The notes below the pieces were generated by a model. It searched no databases, was not told the origin of the DNA, and was given only the letters and a program-made list of their open reading frames with translations. A stretch of DNA of 64,000 bases from assembly GCF_002954225.1 (NCBI RefSeq), contig NZ_PPTH01000018.1, positions 1-64,000 on the forward strand, read 5' to 3'. Shown here piece after piece: positions 51,010 to 59,524 of the stretch (within the stretch, counting starts at the first letter, position 1; each line of letters starts with the position of its first letter). Origin of the DNA: Arthrobacter ruber. Lineage in GTDB: Bacteria > Actinomycetota > Actinomycetes > Actinomycetales > Micrococcaceae. The position numbers were made by a program, and so were the translations under genes.

Positions 51010-52211
51010 ATCCCCGGGTTGGGCAGCGGCGTCCCCACGGTGGAATCGACGGCCGCGACGGTCGGCTTCTCGCCGCGGCGGTTGGCGCAGCAGTTGGGAC
51101 GGCACACGTCGTACCACGGCCCCAGGGCCGTCGCCGCCGGGCGGTCGGCGATGTTGTTCTCGACGGTGCGCTCGAGGATCAGGTCCACCAGGCCCTCGAC
51201 GAACTTCCGGTGGGTGCCCGGGGTGGGAACGCGGTCGGCGACGATGCCGAGCTCGGCGCAGGTCTCCATGGCCTCGGTGTCGAGGTCCCAGGCCACCTCC
51301 ATGTGGTCGGAGACGAAGCCCAGCGGGACGATGACGACGCCGCGGGTCCCGTCCTCGTAGCGGTCGCGCAGCGCGTCGCTGATGTCCGGCTCGAGCCACG
51401 GGATGTGGGGCGCGCCGGAGCGCGACTGGTAGACCAGTGACCACTCGACGCCGGCGGCCTCCGGGATGCGGTCCAGCACGGCCTGCGCGGTCGCGAGGTG
51501 CTGCGCCACGTAGGCACCCTCCTCGTGGGCTGGGCCGCCCTCGCCGTCCCGGGGTCCCGCCGCCTCGGCGTCGCCCATGGGGATGGAGTGGGTGGAGAAC
51601 ATGATGTGGACGGGTGCGTCCGGCGTGCCCTGCCCGGCGAGCCCCGCGCGGACCTTCGCGAGTCCCTCGCCGACGCCCTCGACGAACGGCTCGACGAAGC
51701 CGGGGTGGTCGAAGTACTGCCGCACCTTGTCCACCTCGAGCCTGCCCTCGAGTCCGGTCTTCACGAGGGCCATGCCGAGGTCCTCGCGGTACTGGCGGCA
51801 GCTCGAGTAGCAGGAGTAGGCGCTCGTGGTCACGGCGAGGACCTTGCGGTGGCCGGCATCGTAGGCCTCCTGCAGGGTGTCGGCGATGAACGGCTCCCAG
51901 TTGCGGTTGCCCCAGTACACGGGCAGGTCGATGCCGCGCCCGCGCAGTTCGGCCTCCATGGCCGCACGCAGGGCGCGGTTCTGGCTGTTGATGGGACTCA
52001 CCCCGCCGAACGCGCGGTAGTGGTGCGAGACCTCCTCGAGGCGCTCGTCGGGGATGCCGCGGCCGCGGGTGACGTTCCGCAGGAAGGGGATGACGTCGTC
52101 CTGCCCCTCCGGGCCGCCGAAGGAGGCGAGCACCACGGCGTCGTACGCCTTCGGGGCCATGCGGCCGTTCTCGTCGACACCCTCGAGGGGGTCGAAAGCC
52201 TGTGTCGTCAC
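51006..52211 (-). CDS. cpfC: Coproporphyrin ferrochelatase CpfC (HemH family)
   Basis: 401 residues from GTG 52211, overlapping the hemQ stop (GTGA). ASFGGPEGQDDVIPFL, RAFGGVSPINSQNRAL, TTSAYSCYSSCRQY, the iron-handling HSIP, and GFVSDHMEVAWDLD define the chelatase. Cysteines in the central SCYSSC region and the C-terminal CRPNCC (near residue 372) fit the [2Fe-2S] cluster of actinobacterial enzymes. With HemQ and CgoX present, it should insert iron into coproporphyrin III rather than protoporphyrin IX. Confidence 0.95.
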   Translation of the reverse strand: MTTQAFDPLEGVDENGRMAPKAYDAVVLASFGGPEGQDDVIPFLRNVTRGRGIPDERLEEVSHHYRAFGGVSPINSQNRALRAAMEAELRGRGIDLPVYWGNRNWEPFIADTLQEAYDAGHRKVLAVTTSAYSCYSSCRQYREDLGMALVKTGLEGRLEVDKVRQYFDHPGFVEPFVEGVGEGLAKVRAGLAGQGTPDAPVHIMFSTHSIPMGDAEAAGPRDGEGGPAHEEGAYVAQHLATAQAVLDRIPEAAGVEWSLVYQSRSGAPHIPWLEPDISDALRDRYEDGTRGVVIVPLGFVSDHMEVAWDLDTEAMETCAELGIVADRVPTPGTHRKFVEGLVDLILERTVENNIADRPAATALGPWYDVCRPNCCANRRGEKPTVAAVDSTVGTPLPNPGM

Positions 52212-52927
52212 TGGAGCACCTCTGCAATCTCGTCGGGGTTGATCCGCCGGCCGGTATAGAACGGCACTTCCTCGCGGACATGGCGGCGCGCCTCGGTCTC
52301 CCGGAGGTACCGCATGAGGTCCACGAGGTCCACGAGCTCGGGAGCCTCGAGTGCCAGGATCCATTCGTAGTCGTTCAGGGCGAAGGATGACACCGTGTTG
52401 GAGATGACCTGCGGGTACTTGCGTCCCTTCATGCCGTGGTCCATCAGCATCTCGCGACGCTCGTCCTGCGGCAGGATGTACCACTCGTAGGACCGGACGA
52501 ACGGGTAGACGCACACCCACTCCGCGGGGGCCACCCCCCGCGAGAAGGCCGGGCTGTGCGACTTGGAGAACTCCGCGTCGCGGTGGACGCCCATCGCGGA
52601 CCACACCACGCCGGTCCCGGCGAACGTCTCGGTGCGGCGCAGTCGGCGTACGGCGGCCTGCAGGTCCTCGGGGCGGGGCCCGTGCAGCCAGACCATCACG
52701 TCGGCGTCGGCCCGCATGCCGGAGACGTCGTAGAAGCCGCGGAGCACCACGCCGTCCTCCGCGAAGGACGAGGTGACCTCCTCGAGCTGTCGGGCGTCGG
52801 ATCCGGTGGTCGCGGCAGTGCGCGCGAAGACCGTCCAGAGTGTGTAGAACAGCTCACTGGGGGCATCGGCGCCCTCTCCGGTCTGCTGGGGAGCGTGGGC
52901 GGGGTCGGTACCGGTGTGCTCAGTCAT
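52208..52927 (-). CDS. hemQ: Coproheme decarboxylase HemQ/ChdC
   Basis: 239 residues from ATG 52927. Chlorite-dismutase-family fold: LFYTLWTVFAR, RGFYDVSGMRADADVMVWLH, SPAFSRGVAP, YPFVRSYEWYILP with the radical-forming Tyr region, and the axial His in MDHGMKGRKYPQV near residue 163. It decarboxylates coproheme to haem b, the final step of the coproporphyrin-dependent pathway. A hairpin/inverted repeat and a possible internal promoter separate it from cgoX. Confidence 0.95.
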   Translation of the reverse strand: MTEHTGTDPAHAPQQTGEGADAPSELFYTLWTVFARTAATTGSDARQLEEVTSSFAEDGVVLRGFYDVSGMRADADVMVWLHGPRPEDLQAAVRRLRRTETFAGTGVVWSAMGVHRDAEFSKSHSPAFSRGVAPAEWVCVYPFVRSYEWYILPQDERREMLMDHGMKGRKYPQVISNTVSSFALNDYEWILALEAPELVDLVDLMRYLRETEARRHVREEVPFYTGRRINPDEIAEVLQ

Positions 52928-52963
52928 GGTACTAGTCTGCCCCTCGCCGGGAGGCGAACCGAA
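52928..52963 (-). promoter_or_regulatory. Possible internal promoter of hemQ
   Basis: Minus-strand TTCGGT (52963-52958), an 18-nt spacer and CAGACT (52939-52934) end 6 nt before the hemQ ATG. Confidence 0.35.
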
Positions 52964-52971
52964 TCCCTTCA

Positions 52972-52990
52972 CTTCTACGAGGGGTAGAAG
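52972..52990 (-). promoter_or_regulatory. Inverted repeat between cgoX and hemQ
   Basis: CTTCTAC (52972-52978) and GTAGAAG (52984-52990) flank a 5-nt centre. It lies just upstream of the possible hemQ -35 and 9 nt below the cgoX stop. It could be an operator or an mRNA hairpin; no U-run follows. Confidence 0.45.
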
Positions 52991-52999
52991 AGATGAACG

Positions 53000-54520
53000 T
53001 CACAGCGCGACGGCAGGACCCTCGGCGAGGGCGTCGGCGAGCACCCCGGCGCGGGCCCGGGCGTCGTCGATGACGGCCACGAGGCCGGTTCCCGCGAGCC
53101 ATCCGCCCGTGACGGCGAGGGACGCGGACTGGTCCGCGACGAGTCCGCGGATCCGGGCCACCCGCTCCCGGTGCCCGACCGAGGCGTGGGGCAGCGCGCC
53201 GGCCCAGCGCACCACGTCCCAGTCGAGCACGTCCGCCTCGAGGATCGGTACGCCGAGCAGCGCCGAGGCATCGGCGAGCGCATGGCGGTAGAGGGCGCCG
53301 TCGGGCGTCGCGAGCCCCACGTCGGCGGGTGTGTCCCCCACGCGCCCGTAGGACAGCCGCAGGACGTGCGAGCCGGGACCGGCCTGGTCCCGCAGCCACG
53401 CCCACTTCGCGGTGGAGTGCGTGAGCGCCTTCGCCGCCACGCCCTCGACGCCGCGGGCCACGAGCACGCCGGTGCCGCGCGGGGCGGCATCCAGTTCCGG
53501 CACGTCGACGATCAGCGTCACGAGGGCGACGCCGGGGACCGGATCCGGCCGTTCGGCCGCCAGGGCGGGAATGGCCGGTGCGAGGAGGTCGACGGCGGCG
53601 CGGCCCTCGGTGGCCACGAGGACGCCGTCGGCGGAGATGCGCCGCGTCAGCGTCGAGTGCTCGGTGGTCACCGTCCAGCCCGTGCCGGACCGGACGAGAC
53701 CCGTGACCTGCTCCCCCGTCCTGAGATCGGCGCCGTCGGCCGTGAGCTCTGCCACGAGGGCGTCGCGGAGCTGCGCCATCCCGCCGACGAGTCCGGCGAC
53801 CGCGGCGCCGGCCGGCGCGGCCTGGCGCAGCGCCCCTGCCGCGGCACCGAGGGAGCCGAGGCGGGCCATGGTCGCCCGGAGCCCCGGCGCCACGGAGTCG
53901 ACGTCGAGGTCGTCGGGGTCGGCGGAGAACACGCCGCCCGCGACCGGCGCGACGAGTCGGGTGAGCACCTCCTCCCCCATGCGCGTCCGGACGAGTTCCC
54001 CGAGGCTCACCTTCTTGCGCGTGGCGAGGGGCCCGACGGGCAGGACCCTGTCCAGGGCGGCTCGGAGGGAGCCGCTGCGGCCGATGACCGCGGTGATCGC
54101 CGGGTCGGACGGATCCGCCGGGATGCCGAGGACTCCGGAGCTCGGCAGGGGCTGCGCGGAGGCCCGGAGGTCCCTGCCCGGAAGCTGTACCCAGGCGCCG
54201 GTGGCGTCGGGGGTGACGATCCGGCCGTCGAGCCCGAGCTCGGCGGCGAGTGCGGGGACGGTCGCGGAACGGGTGGAGAAGGACTCGGCGCCGCTGTCGA
54301 GCTGGAAGCCTCCCAGCAGACGCCCGTCCACCGTGCCGCCGAACCGGCCGGAGCGCTCGAGCACGGTGACGCGGAGCCCCCGCCGCAGCAGCGTCCGCGC
54401 GGCGACGAGCCCTGCCATGCCTCCGCCGATGACGACGATGCGGCGCGGGGCACGCTCCGGCGGGCCGCCGGACGGCGAAGTCGCGGCGTCGCCCTCGGGG
54501 CCGGCCGTGCCCTTCGTCAT
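53000..54520 (-). CDS. cgoX: Coproporphyrinogen III oxidase CgoX (HemY-type)
   Basis: 506 residues from ATG 54520, 2 bp after the hemE stop. An FAD-binding motif IVVIGGGMAGLVAARTL (~residues 30-46), VTVLERSGRFGGTV, LDSGAESFSTR and the C-terminal GGWLAGTGLVAVIDDAR mark the HemY/protoporphyrinogen-oxidase-like family. In monoderm bacteria with HemQ this enzyme oxidises coproporphyrinogen III to coproporphyrin III. Confidence 0.94.
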   Translation of the reverse strand: MTKGTAGPEGDAATSPSGGPPERAPRRIVVIGGGMAGLVAARTLLRRGLRVTVLERSGRFGGTVDGRLLGGFQLDSGAESFSTRSATVPALAAELGLDGRIVTPDATGAWVQLPGRDLRASAQPLPSSGVLGIPADPSDPAITAVIGRSGSLRAALDRVLPVGPLATRKKVSLGELVRTRMGEEVLTRLVAPVAGGVFSADPDDLDVDSVAPGLRATMARLGSLGAAAGALRQAAPAGAAVAGLVGGMAQLRDALVAELTADGADLRTGEQVTGLVRSGTGWTVTTEHSTLTRRISADGVLVATEGRAAVDLLAPAIPALAAERPDPVPGVALVTLIVDVPELDAAPRGTGVLVARGVEGVAAKALTHSTAKWAWLRDQAGPGSHVLRLSYGRVGDTPADVGLATPDGALYRHALADASALLGVPILEADVLDWDVVRWAGALPHASVGHRERVARIRGLVADQSASLAVTGGWLAGTGLVAVIDDARARAGVLADALAEGPAVAL

Positions 54521-54522
54521 GG

Positions 54523-55584
54523 TTACGGCTCCACGGAGTGGACGAGCTCGACGACGCGCGTCAGGACGTCCGGGTCCGTGTCCGGCGGGACGCCGTGTCC
54601 GAGGTTCACCACATGGCCCGGCGCCGAGGCGCCTGCGGCCAGCACCTCGCGGACGTGCCGTTCCAGGACCGGCCACGGGGCGGGCAGCAGGGCCGGGTCG
54701 ATATTGCCCTGCACCGGCACGGTCCCGCCGAGGCGCCGGCTCGCCTCGTCGAGGGGCAGCCGGTAGTCGACGCCGATGACGTCCACGCCCACCTCGTGCA
54801 TGGCGACGAGCAGTTCGGACGTCCCGGTCCCGAAGTGGATCAGGGGCGCGCCGAGGCCGCGCACGTGGTCCAGTGCGCGGCGCGAGGCCGGGGCGACGTG
54901 GGTCCGGTAGTCCCCGAGGCCGAGGGACCCGGCCCACGAGTCGAAGAGCTGGGCGGCGCTGGCGCCGGCCTCGAGCTGCGCGCGCAGGAACATGCCCGAG
55001 GCGTCGGCAGCCCACTGCGTCAGGGCGCGCCAGGTGTCGGGATCGGCGTGCATCATGGTGCGCGGCCCGAGGTGGTCGCGGGACGGCCTGCCCTCGACCA
55101 TGTACGCGGCCAGCGTGAACGGTGCGCCGGCGAACCCGATCAGCGGCGTGGAGCCGAGCTGGGCGACCGTGAGCGCGACCGCCCGACGGATGGGCTCGAG
55201 CGCCTCCCCGGTGAGGGTAGGCAGGGCGGCGACGTCGGCGGCCGACCGCACGGGCTTGCCGAGGACCGGGCCGACGCCGGGGACGATGTCCACGTCCACG
55301 CCCGCGAGCTTGAGCGGGATCACGATGTCGGAGAAGAAGATGCCGGCATCGACGTCGTGCCGTCGCACGGGCTGCAGGGTGATCTCGGAGGCCATCTCCG
55401 GGTCCAGGCACGAGGCCAGCATGTCCGTGCCCTCGCGCAGTGCCCGGTACTCCGGCAGCGACCGTCCGGCCTGGCGCATGAACCACACGGGGCGCCGGTG
55501 CGGCGTCCGCCCCCGATAGGCCGAGATGAGGGCCGAACCGGACGTGCGTCCGTCGACCAGCGGGTGCGATGCGCCAAGGTCCAT
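54523..55584 (-). CDS. hemE: Uroporphyrinogen decarboxylase HemE
   Basis: 353 residues. [15 protein letters not shown] is the invariant substrate-binding signature, followed by [31 protein letters not shown] and [10 protein letters not shown]. It removes four carboxylates to give coproporphyrinogen III. It is the first gene of the minus-strand haem run and is divergent from hemA. Confidence 0.97.
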   Translation of the reverse strand: MDLGASHPLVDGRTSGSALISAYRGRTPHRRPVWFMRQAGRSLPEYRALREGTDMLASCLDPEMASEITLQPVRRHDVDAGIFFSDIVIPLKLAGVDVDIVPGVGPVLGKPVRSAADVAALPTLTGEALEPIRRAVALTVAQLGSTPLIGFAGAPFTLAAYMVEGRPSRDHLGPRTMMHADPDTWRALTQWAADASGMFLRAQLEAGASAAQLFDSWAGSLGLGDYRTHVAPASRRALDHVRGLGAPLIHFGTGTSELLVAMHEVGVDVIGVDYRLPLDEASRRLGGTVPVQGNIDPALLPAPWPVLERHVREVLAAGASAPGHVVNLGHGVPPDTDPDVLTRVVELVHSVEP

Positions 55585-55597
55585 ACAGCCGATTCTG
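55585..55597 (-). promoter_or_regulatory. -10 element for leaderless hemE
   Basis: Minus-strand CAGAAT (55597-55592) ends 7 nt before the hemE ATG. No clear -35. Confidence 0.4.
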
Positions 55598-55660
55598 CCG
55601 AAGATCGCGGCGGATGGTTAACCGGGGCCGCGCGCCGGGACGCCGCGTGGCCAAGATCAC

Positions 55661-55719
55661 GCCCCTGCCGGAGGGGCAGGATCCCGCGGGAATCCGCGGA
55701 AGGCAAGCCGCGGTAAGGA
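55661..55719. promoter_or_regulatory. Palindromic region between hemE and hemA
   Basis: GCCCCT-gccgg-AGGGGC (55661-55677), the 10-bp palindrome TCCCGCGGGA (55682-55691) and two CCGCGG sites follow in close succession. These could be operator sites for a haem- or iron-responsive regulator. Nothing identifies which. Confidence 0.4.
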
Positions 55720-55726
55720 TCGCCTA

Positions 55727-55757
55727 TTCGGTACGGGACACCCGTTCTCGGTATGAT
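55727..55757 (+). promoter_or_regulatory. Promoter of hemA
   Basis: TTCGGT (55727-55732), a 19-nt spacer and TATGAT (55752-55757). The start codon GTG 55767 lies 9 nt after the -10, so the leader is only a few nucleotides. Confidence 0.5.
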
Positions 55758-55766
55758 CGAGGGGTT

Positions 55767-57152
55767 GTGGTACTTCTTTCACTTGTAGCGACACACTCGA
55801 ACGTGGACCTGGAAACGGTCGCCCGGCTCAGCGTCGGGGCCCCCCAGGTCCCTGCCGCCGTGCTCGCCGACGACCAGGCCGTCTCCGGCGCCGTCGTCCT
55901 GGCCACGTGCAACCGGTTCGAGATCTACGCCGAGGCCCCCACCGAGGACGACGTCGAGGCGGCCCGCTCCTCGATCGTCTCGACCATCAGCGAGTACTCG
56001 GGCATCCCCGAGCAGTCGGTCTCCGCCTCCTTCGAGACCCACACGGGCCAGGGCGTCGCCGAGCACCTCTTCGCGGTGGGCGCCGGACTCGATTCCGCCG
56101 TGATCGGCGAACGCGAGATCGCCGGGCAGGTGCGCCGTGCCCTCATCGAGGCGCAGGGCTCGGGAGCCGCCAGCGGCGGCCTCGTGCGCCTGTTCCAGGC
56201 CGCCTCCAGGACCGCGAAGGACGTGGGCGCGCAGACGGCCCTCGGCAGCCGCGGGCGCTCCATCGTCTCCGTGGCCCTCGAGCTCGCCGGCGACATCTCC
56301 GCCGACGCCGACTGGTCCCGCAAGACGGTGGTGCTCTTCGGCACGGGCGCCTATGCGGGCGCCACGATGGCCGCCCTGAAGGACCGCGGCTGCACCGACA
56401 TCTCCGTCTTCTCCTCCTCGGGACGCGCCGAGGCCTTCGTCGCCACGCGCGGCGGCACCGCCGTGACGGCCGCCGACCTGCCGGGCGCGATGCGCCGGGC
56501 CGACGTCGTCATCGGCTGCAGCGGCAGCGACGCGCGGATCGACGCCGCCGACGTCGAGCGTGTCCGCGAGGGCAGCAACCGCCCCCTCGTCGTCATCGAC
56601 CTCGCCCTCAGCCATGACTTCGATCCCGCCGTCGGGACCCTCGCCGACGTCGAGCTCATCACGCTCGAGTCCGTGCGTGCCGCGGCTCCCGAGGAGCAGG
56701 CCGACGCGCTCGCCCAGGCCGGCGACCTCGTCCGCGAGGCCGCCCGCTCCTTCGAGGAGCAGCAGACCACCCGGGCCATGAACGCCGCCATCGTGGCGCT
56801 GCGGCAGCACACCCAGGCGGTCCTCGACTCCGAGATGGAACGCGTCCGCGCGCAGCACGGCTGCACGGCCGCCGCCGAGGAGGTCGAGTTCGCCCTGCGG
56901 CGCATGGTGCGTCAGCTCCTGCACGTGCCGACCGTCCGCGCCCGGGAGCTCGCGGCGGAAGGACGCCAGGAGGATTACACCGCCGCCCTCGAGGCGCTGT
57001 ACGGCATCGACCTCGCGCCGGTCGCCGAGAAGGCCCCCGCGGACCCGGCATCCGGTGCCGCCGTGGTGCTGCGGGACCTCGTGCACGGGCATGCCCACCC
57101 GGACGGCGCCGTCTGCCCCGTCGACCACGAACGGCCGGCCCGCAGCGCCTGA
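55767..57152 (+). CDS. hemA: Glutamyl-tRNA reductase HemA
   Basis: 461 residues from GTG 55767, which gives the usual N-terminus [17 protein letters not shown]. The catalytic Cys is in [37 protein letters not shown] and [14 protein letters not shown] (NADPH domain) follow. It reduces glutamyl-tRNA to glutamate-1-semialdehyde, the committed step of haem synthesis. HemA is often haem-regulated; the ~180-bp gap to hemE holds palindromes. It converges on moeZ with a 27-bp gap and no obvious terminator. Confidence 0.96.
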   Translation: MVLLSLVATHSNVDLETVARLSVGAPQVPAAVLADDQAVSGAVVLATCNRFEIYAEAPTEDDVEAARSSIVSTISEYSGIPEQSVSASFETHTGQGVAEHLFAVGAGLDSAVIGEREIAGQVRRALIEAQGSGAASGGLVRLFQAASRTAKDVGAQTALGSRGRSIVSVALELAGDISADADWSRKTVVLFGTGAYAGATMAALKDRGCTDISVFSSSGRAEAFVATRGGTAVTAADLPGAMRRADVVIGCSGSDARIDAADVERVREGSNRPLVVIDLALSHDFDPAVGTLADVELITLESVRAAAPEEQADALAQAGDLVREAARSFEEQQTTRAMNAAIVALRQHTQAVLDSEMERVRAQHGCTAAAEEVEFALRRMVRQLLHVPTVRARELAAEGRQEDYTAALEALYGIDLAPVAEKAPADPASGAAVVLRDLVHGHAHPDGAVCPVDHERPARSA

Positions 57153-57179
57153 CCGCGCTGCTGCGACCGGGGGCGCCGG

Positions 57180-58421
57180 CTAGTACGTGAGCTTGTCCGG
57201 TTCGACCCTGTGCACCCAGTCGATGATCCCGCCCTCCACCGACCATGCGGCCGGATGGCCCCGCTCCCGCAGGAAACGCACCACATCGGCGGAACGGACA
57301 CCGGACTTGCAGTGCACGTAGACCGTCCTGCCACTGTCGATCCGCACGTCGGCGTCGAGGATGAGCTCTTTCGGGACCAGGGTGGCGCCGTCGATGCTCA
57401 CGATCGCGTGCTCCTCCGGAGTGCGCACGTCCAGCAGGTCGAAGTCCGCCGTGCCCGCTGAGCGCGCGGCGAGGAGTCCGGCGAGCTCGTCGACCGTGAC
57501 GGTCGGGACCCGGTCCCCGTCCCGTGCCGCCGGCGCCCTGGACGGCAGGCCGCAGAACTCCTCGTAGTCGACGAGTTCCGTGATCCGCGCCGCCGCCGGG
57601 TCCGGCCGTACGCGCAGCTCCCGCCAGCTCATGTCCAGGGCGTCGAACACCAGCACCCGCCCGAGCAGCGGCCTGCCCACGCCCGTGATGAGCTTGACGG
57701 CCTCGTTGACCATCACGGAGCCGATCTGCCCGCACAGCACACCCAGCACGCCGCCCTCGGCGCACGAGGGCACGGAGCCCGGCGGGGGCGCCTCCGGGTA
57801 CAGGTCGCGGTAGGTGGGGCCGTGGTCCTGCCAGAACACGCTGACCTGCCCGTCGAAGCGCAGGATCGAGCCCCACACGTACGGCTTGCCGAGGATCGCT
57901 GCGGCGTCGTTGACGAGGTAGCGCGTGGCGAAGTTGTCCGTGCCGTCGACGATCAGGTCGTACCCGGCGAAGATCTCCAGCGCGTTCCAGCGGTCCAGCC
58001 GCTCCTCGTGCAGGACCACGTCGACCAGCGGGTTCAGAGCGTGGATGCTGTCACGGGCCGATGCCGCCTTGGACCGGCCGAGGTCCGGCATGCCGTGGAT
58101 GACCTGGCGCTGCAGGTTGGAGAGTTCTACGTCGTCGTCGTCGACGATGCCGAGCGTCCCCACGCCCGCCGCCGCCAGGTACAGCAGCGCCGGAGAGCCC
58201 AGACCGCCCGCGCCGATCACGAGCACGCGCGCGTTCTTCAGGCGCAGCTGCGCCTCGGTGCCGAAGCCGGGGATGATGAGGTGCCGCGAGTACCGCAGCG
58301 TCTCCTCCTGCGACAGGCTGCCCGTCGCCTCGACCAGGGGCGGCAGCTGCTCCGGTACGCCGGAAGGCGGAGGAGCCTGGATACTCGCGGGGGCCTGCGG
58401 CGACGACGGGGAAGCGGTCAT
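57180..58421 (-). CDS. moeZ: MoeZ-type adenylyltransferase/sulfurtransferase (ThiF + rhodanese)
   Basis: 413 residues from ATG 58421. The N-terminal E1-like domain has RYSRHLIIPGFG, GAGGLGSPALLYLAAAG near residue 70, VDGTDNFATRYLVND and PSCAEGGVLGVLCG. The C-terminal rhodanese domain has DVRTPEEH and the persulfide Cys in YVHCKSGVRS near 368. It activates and thiocarboxylates ubiquitin-like sulfur carriers for molybdopterin and cysteine synthesis. The zinc-binding CxxC pairs of E. coli MoeB are absent (TYRDL in place of the first), as I recall for mycobacterial MoeZ. Confidence 0.94.
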   Translation of the reverse strand: MTASPSSPQAPASIQAPPPSGVPEQLPPLVEATGSLSQEETLRYSRHLIIPGFGTEAQLRLKNARVLVIGAGGLGSPALLYLAAAGVGTLGIVDDDDVELSNLQRQVIHGMPDLGRSKAASARDSIHALNPLVDVVLHEERLDRWNALEIFAGYDLIVDGTDNFATRYLVNDAAAILGKPYVWGSILRFDGQVSVFWQDHGPTYRDLYPEAPPPGSVPSCAEGGVLGVLCGQIGSVMVNEAVKLITGVGRPLLGRVLVFDALDMSWRELRVRPDPAAARITELVDYEEFCGLPSRAPAARDGDRVPTVTVDELAGLLAARSAGTADFDLLDVRTPEEHAIVSIDGATLVPKELILDADVRIDSGRTVYVHCKSGVRSADVVRFLRERGHPAAWSVEGGIIDWVHRVEPDKLTY

Positions 58422-58426
58422 GCCCA

Positions 58427-58432
58427 AGGGTA
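58427..58432 (-). promoter_or_regulatory. -10 element for moeZ
   Basis: Minus-strand TACCCT ends 5 nt before the moeZ ATG, consistent with a leaderless transcript. Confidence 0.35.
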
Positions 58433-58494
58433 TGGTGCGGCGAGGCCCCCGGGCCACCTGCGGCCCGCGGGAAACCGGCACACGGGAGGGTGGG

Positions 58495-58500
58495 TAAACT
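58495..58500 (+). promoter_or_regulatory. Candidate -10 for the TetR gene
   Basis: TAAACT lies ~41 nt upstream of GTG 58542; GAGGA near 58529 would be the Shine-Dalgarno. No good -35. Confidence 0.35.
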
Positions 58501-58541
58501 GGGCGGACGCCCCCGCCCGCTGAGCCCGAGGAACACCTCCC

Positions 58542-59162
58542 GTGAGTGCTGAACCGACCACCGCAGGAAAGGCCGTCCGGCTGCCGCGGGACGAACGCCG
58601 GCGCCAGCTCCTCGCCGCGGCGCAGGAGGTCTTCGTGAGCAACGGATACCACGGCGCCGCGATGGACGACATCGCCGAGGCGGCCTCCGTGAGCAAGCCC
58701 GTACTCTACCAGCACTTCCCCGGCAAGCGCGACCTCTACCTCGCACTGCTCGACGGACACCTCGCCGAGCTCACGGAACTGCTCGTGGACGCCCTGCGCT
58801 CCACCGATGACAACAAGCTGCGCGTGCACGCGACCATGCGCGCATATTTCCAGTTCATCGCGCAGGACAGCCAGGCCCACCGGCTCGTGTTCGAGTCCGA
58901 CATCGGCAACGAGCCCGATGTCAGCAGGCGGCTCGAGGCGTTCAACGCCCAGTTCGCGAACGCCATCGCCGGAGTGATCGCCGGCGACACGCAGCTGTCG
59001 ATGGTCGAGGCCACCCTGCTGGGCCGGGGACTGGCCGGCATGGCCCAGATCAGTGCGCGGTACTGGCTCGAGACGGACGGCAGCCTCGACATCGATGCGG
59101 CGGCGGAGCTGATCTACCGTTTAGCTTGGCGCGGAATCAGCCGGTTCCCCAAGGAGATCTAG
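58542..59162 (+). CDS. TetR-family transcriptional regulator
   Basis: 206 residues from GTG 58542. The N-terminal helix-turn-helix is clear: RRQLLAAAQEVFVSNGYHGA, MDDIAEAASVSKPVLYQHF, PGKRDLYLALLDGHL. The C-terminal ligand-binding domain is helical with no obvious ligand motif. It is divergent from moeZ with a 120-bp shared promoter region, so control of moeZ or of itself is plausible. An orthologue at the same place is recalled in mycobacteria. Confidence 0.93.
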   Translation: MSAEPTTAGKAVRLPRDERRRQLLAAAQEVFVSNGYHGAAMDDIAEAASVSKPVLYQHFPGKRDLYLALLDGHLAELTELLVDALRSTDDNKLRVHATMRAYFQFIAQDSQAHRLVFESDIGNEPDVSRRLEAFNAQFANAIAGVIAGDTQLSMVEATLLGRGLAGMAQISARYWLETDGSLDIDAAAELIYRLAWRGISRFPKEI

Positions 59163-59210
59163 GGTAGTTTTCGAAGCTGTAGCACGCCCATACAACAGGA
59201 GGCATACGCC

Positions 59211-59435
59211 GTGGAAGTCAAGATCGGTATCCAGAACGTCAACCGGGAGATCATCCTCGAATCCTCCGAGAGCGCTGACGCGATCGCCGAGCTCGTGTCC
59301 CAGGCGATGAGCGGCGGCACCGACCTGCGCCTCAAGGATTCCAAGGGACGCCAGGTGATCGTCCCCGTGTCGGTACTCGGCTATGTGGAGATCGGTGCCG
59401 AGGAGACACGTCGCGTGGGCTTCGGCGCCCTCTGA
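59211..59435 (+). CDS. DUF3107 domain-containing small protein
   Basis: 74 residues from GTG 59211, with AGGAGG 8 nt upstream. EVKIGIQNVNREIILESSES followed by LVSQAMSGGTDLRLKDSKGR matches the actinobacterial DUF3107 family, which includes the small mycobacterial protein next to a TetR gene. It is an ordered alpha/beta protein of unknown function. A textbook intrinsic terminator follows. Confidence 0.93.
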   Translation: MEVKIGIQNVNREIILESSESADAIAELVSQAMSGGTDLRLKDSKGRQVIVPVSVLGYVEIGAEETRRVGFGAL

Positions 59436-59447
59436 CGCTGTCCTGAG

Positions 59448-59490
59448 GACCCGCGGTCGGCCGCTCGCGCCGTCGACCGCGGGTCTTTTT
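59448..59490 (+). terminator. Intrinsic terminator after DUF3107
   Basis: GACCCGCGGTC (59448-59458) and GACCGCGGGTC (59475-59485) form an 11-bp stem followed directly by TTTTT, the best U-run terminator in the window. Confidence 0.9.
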
Positions 59491-59524
59491 GCACGGCGGC
59501 GGACCAGCGGCGGGAAGCACCGAC

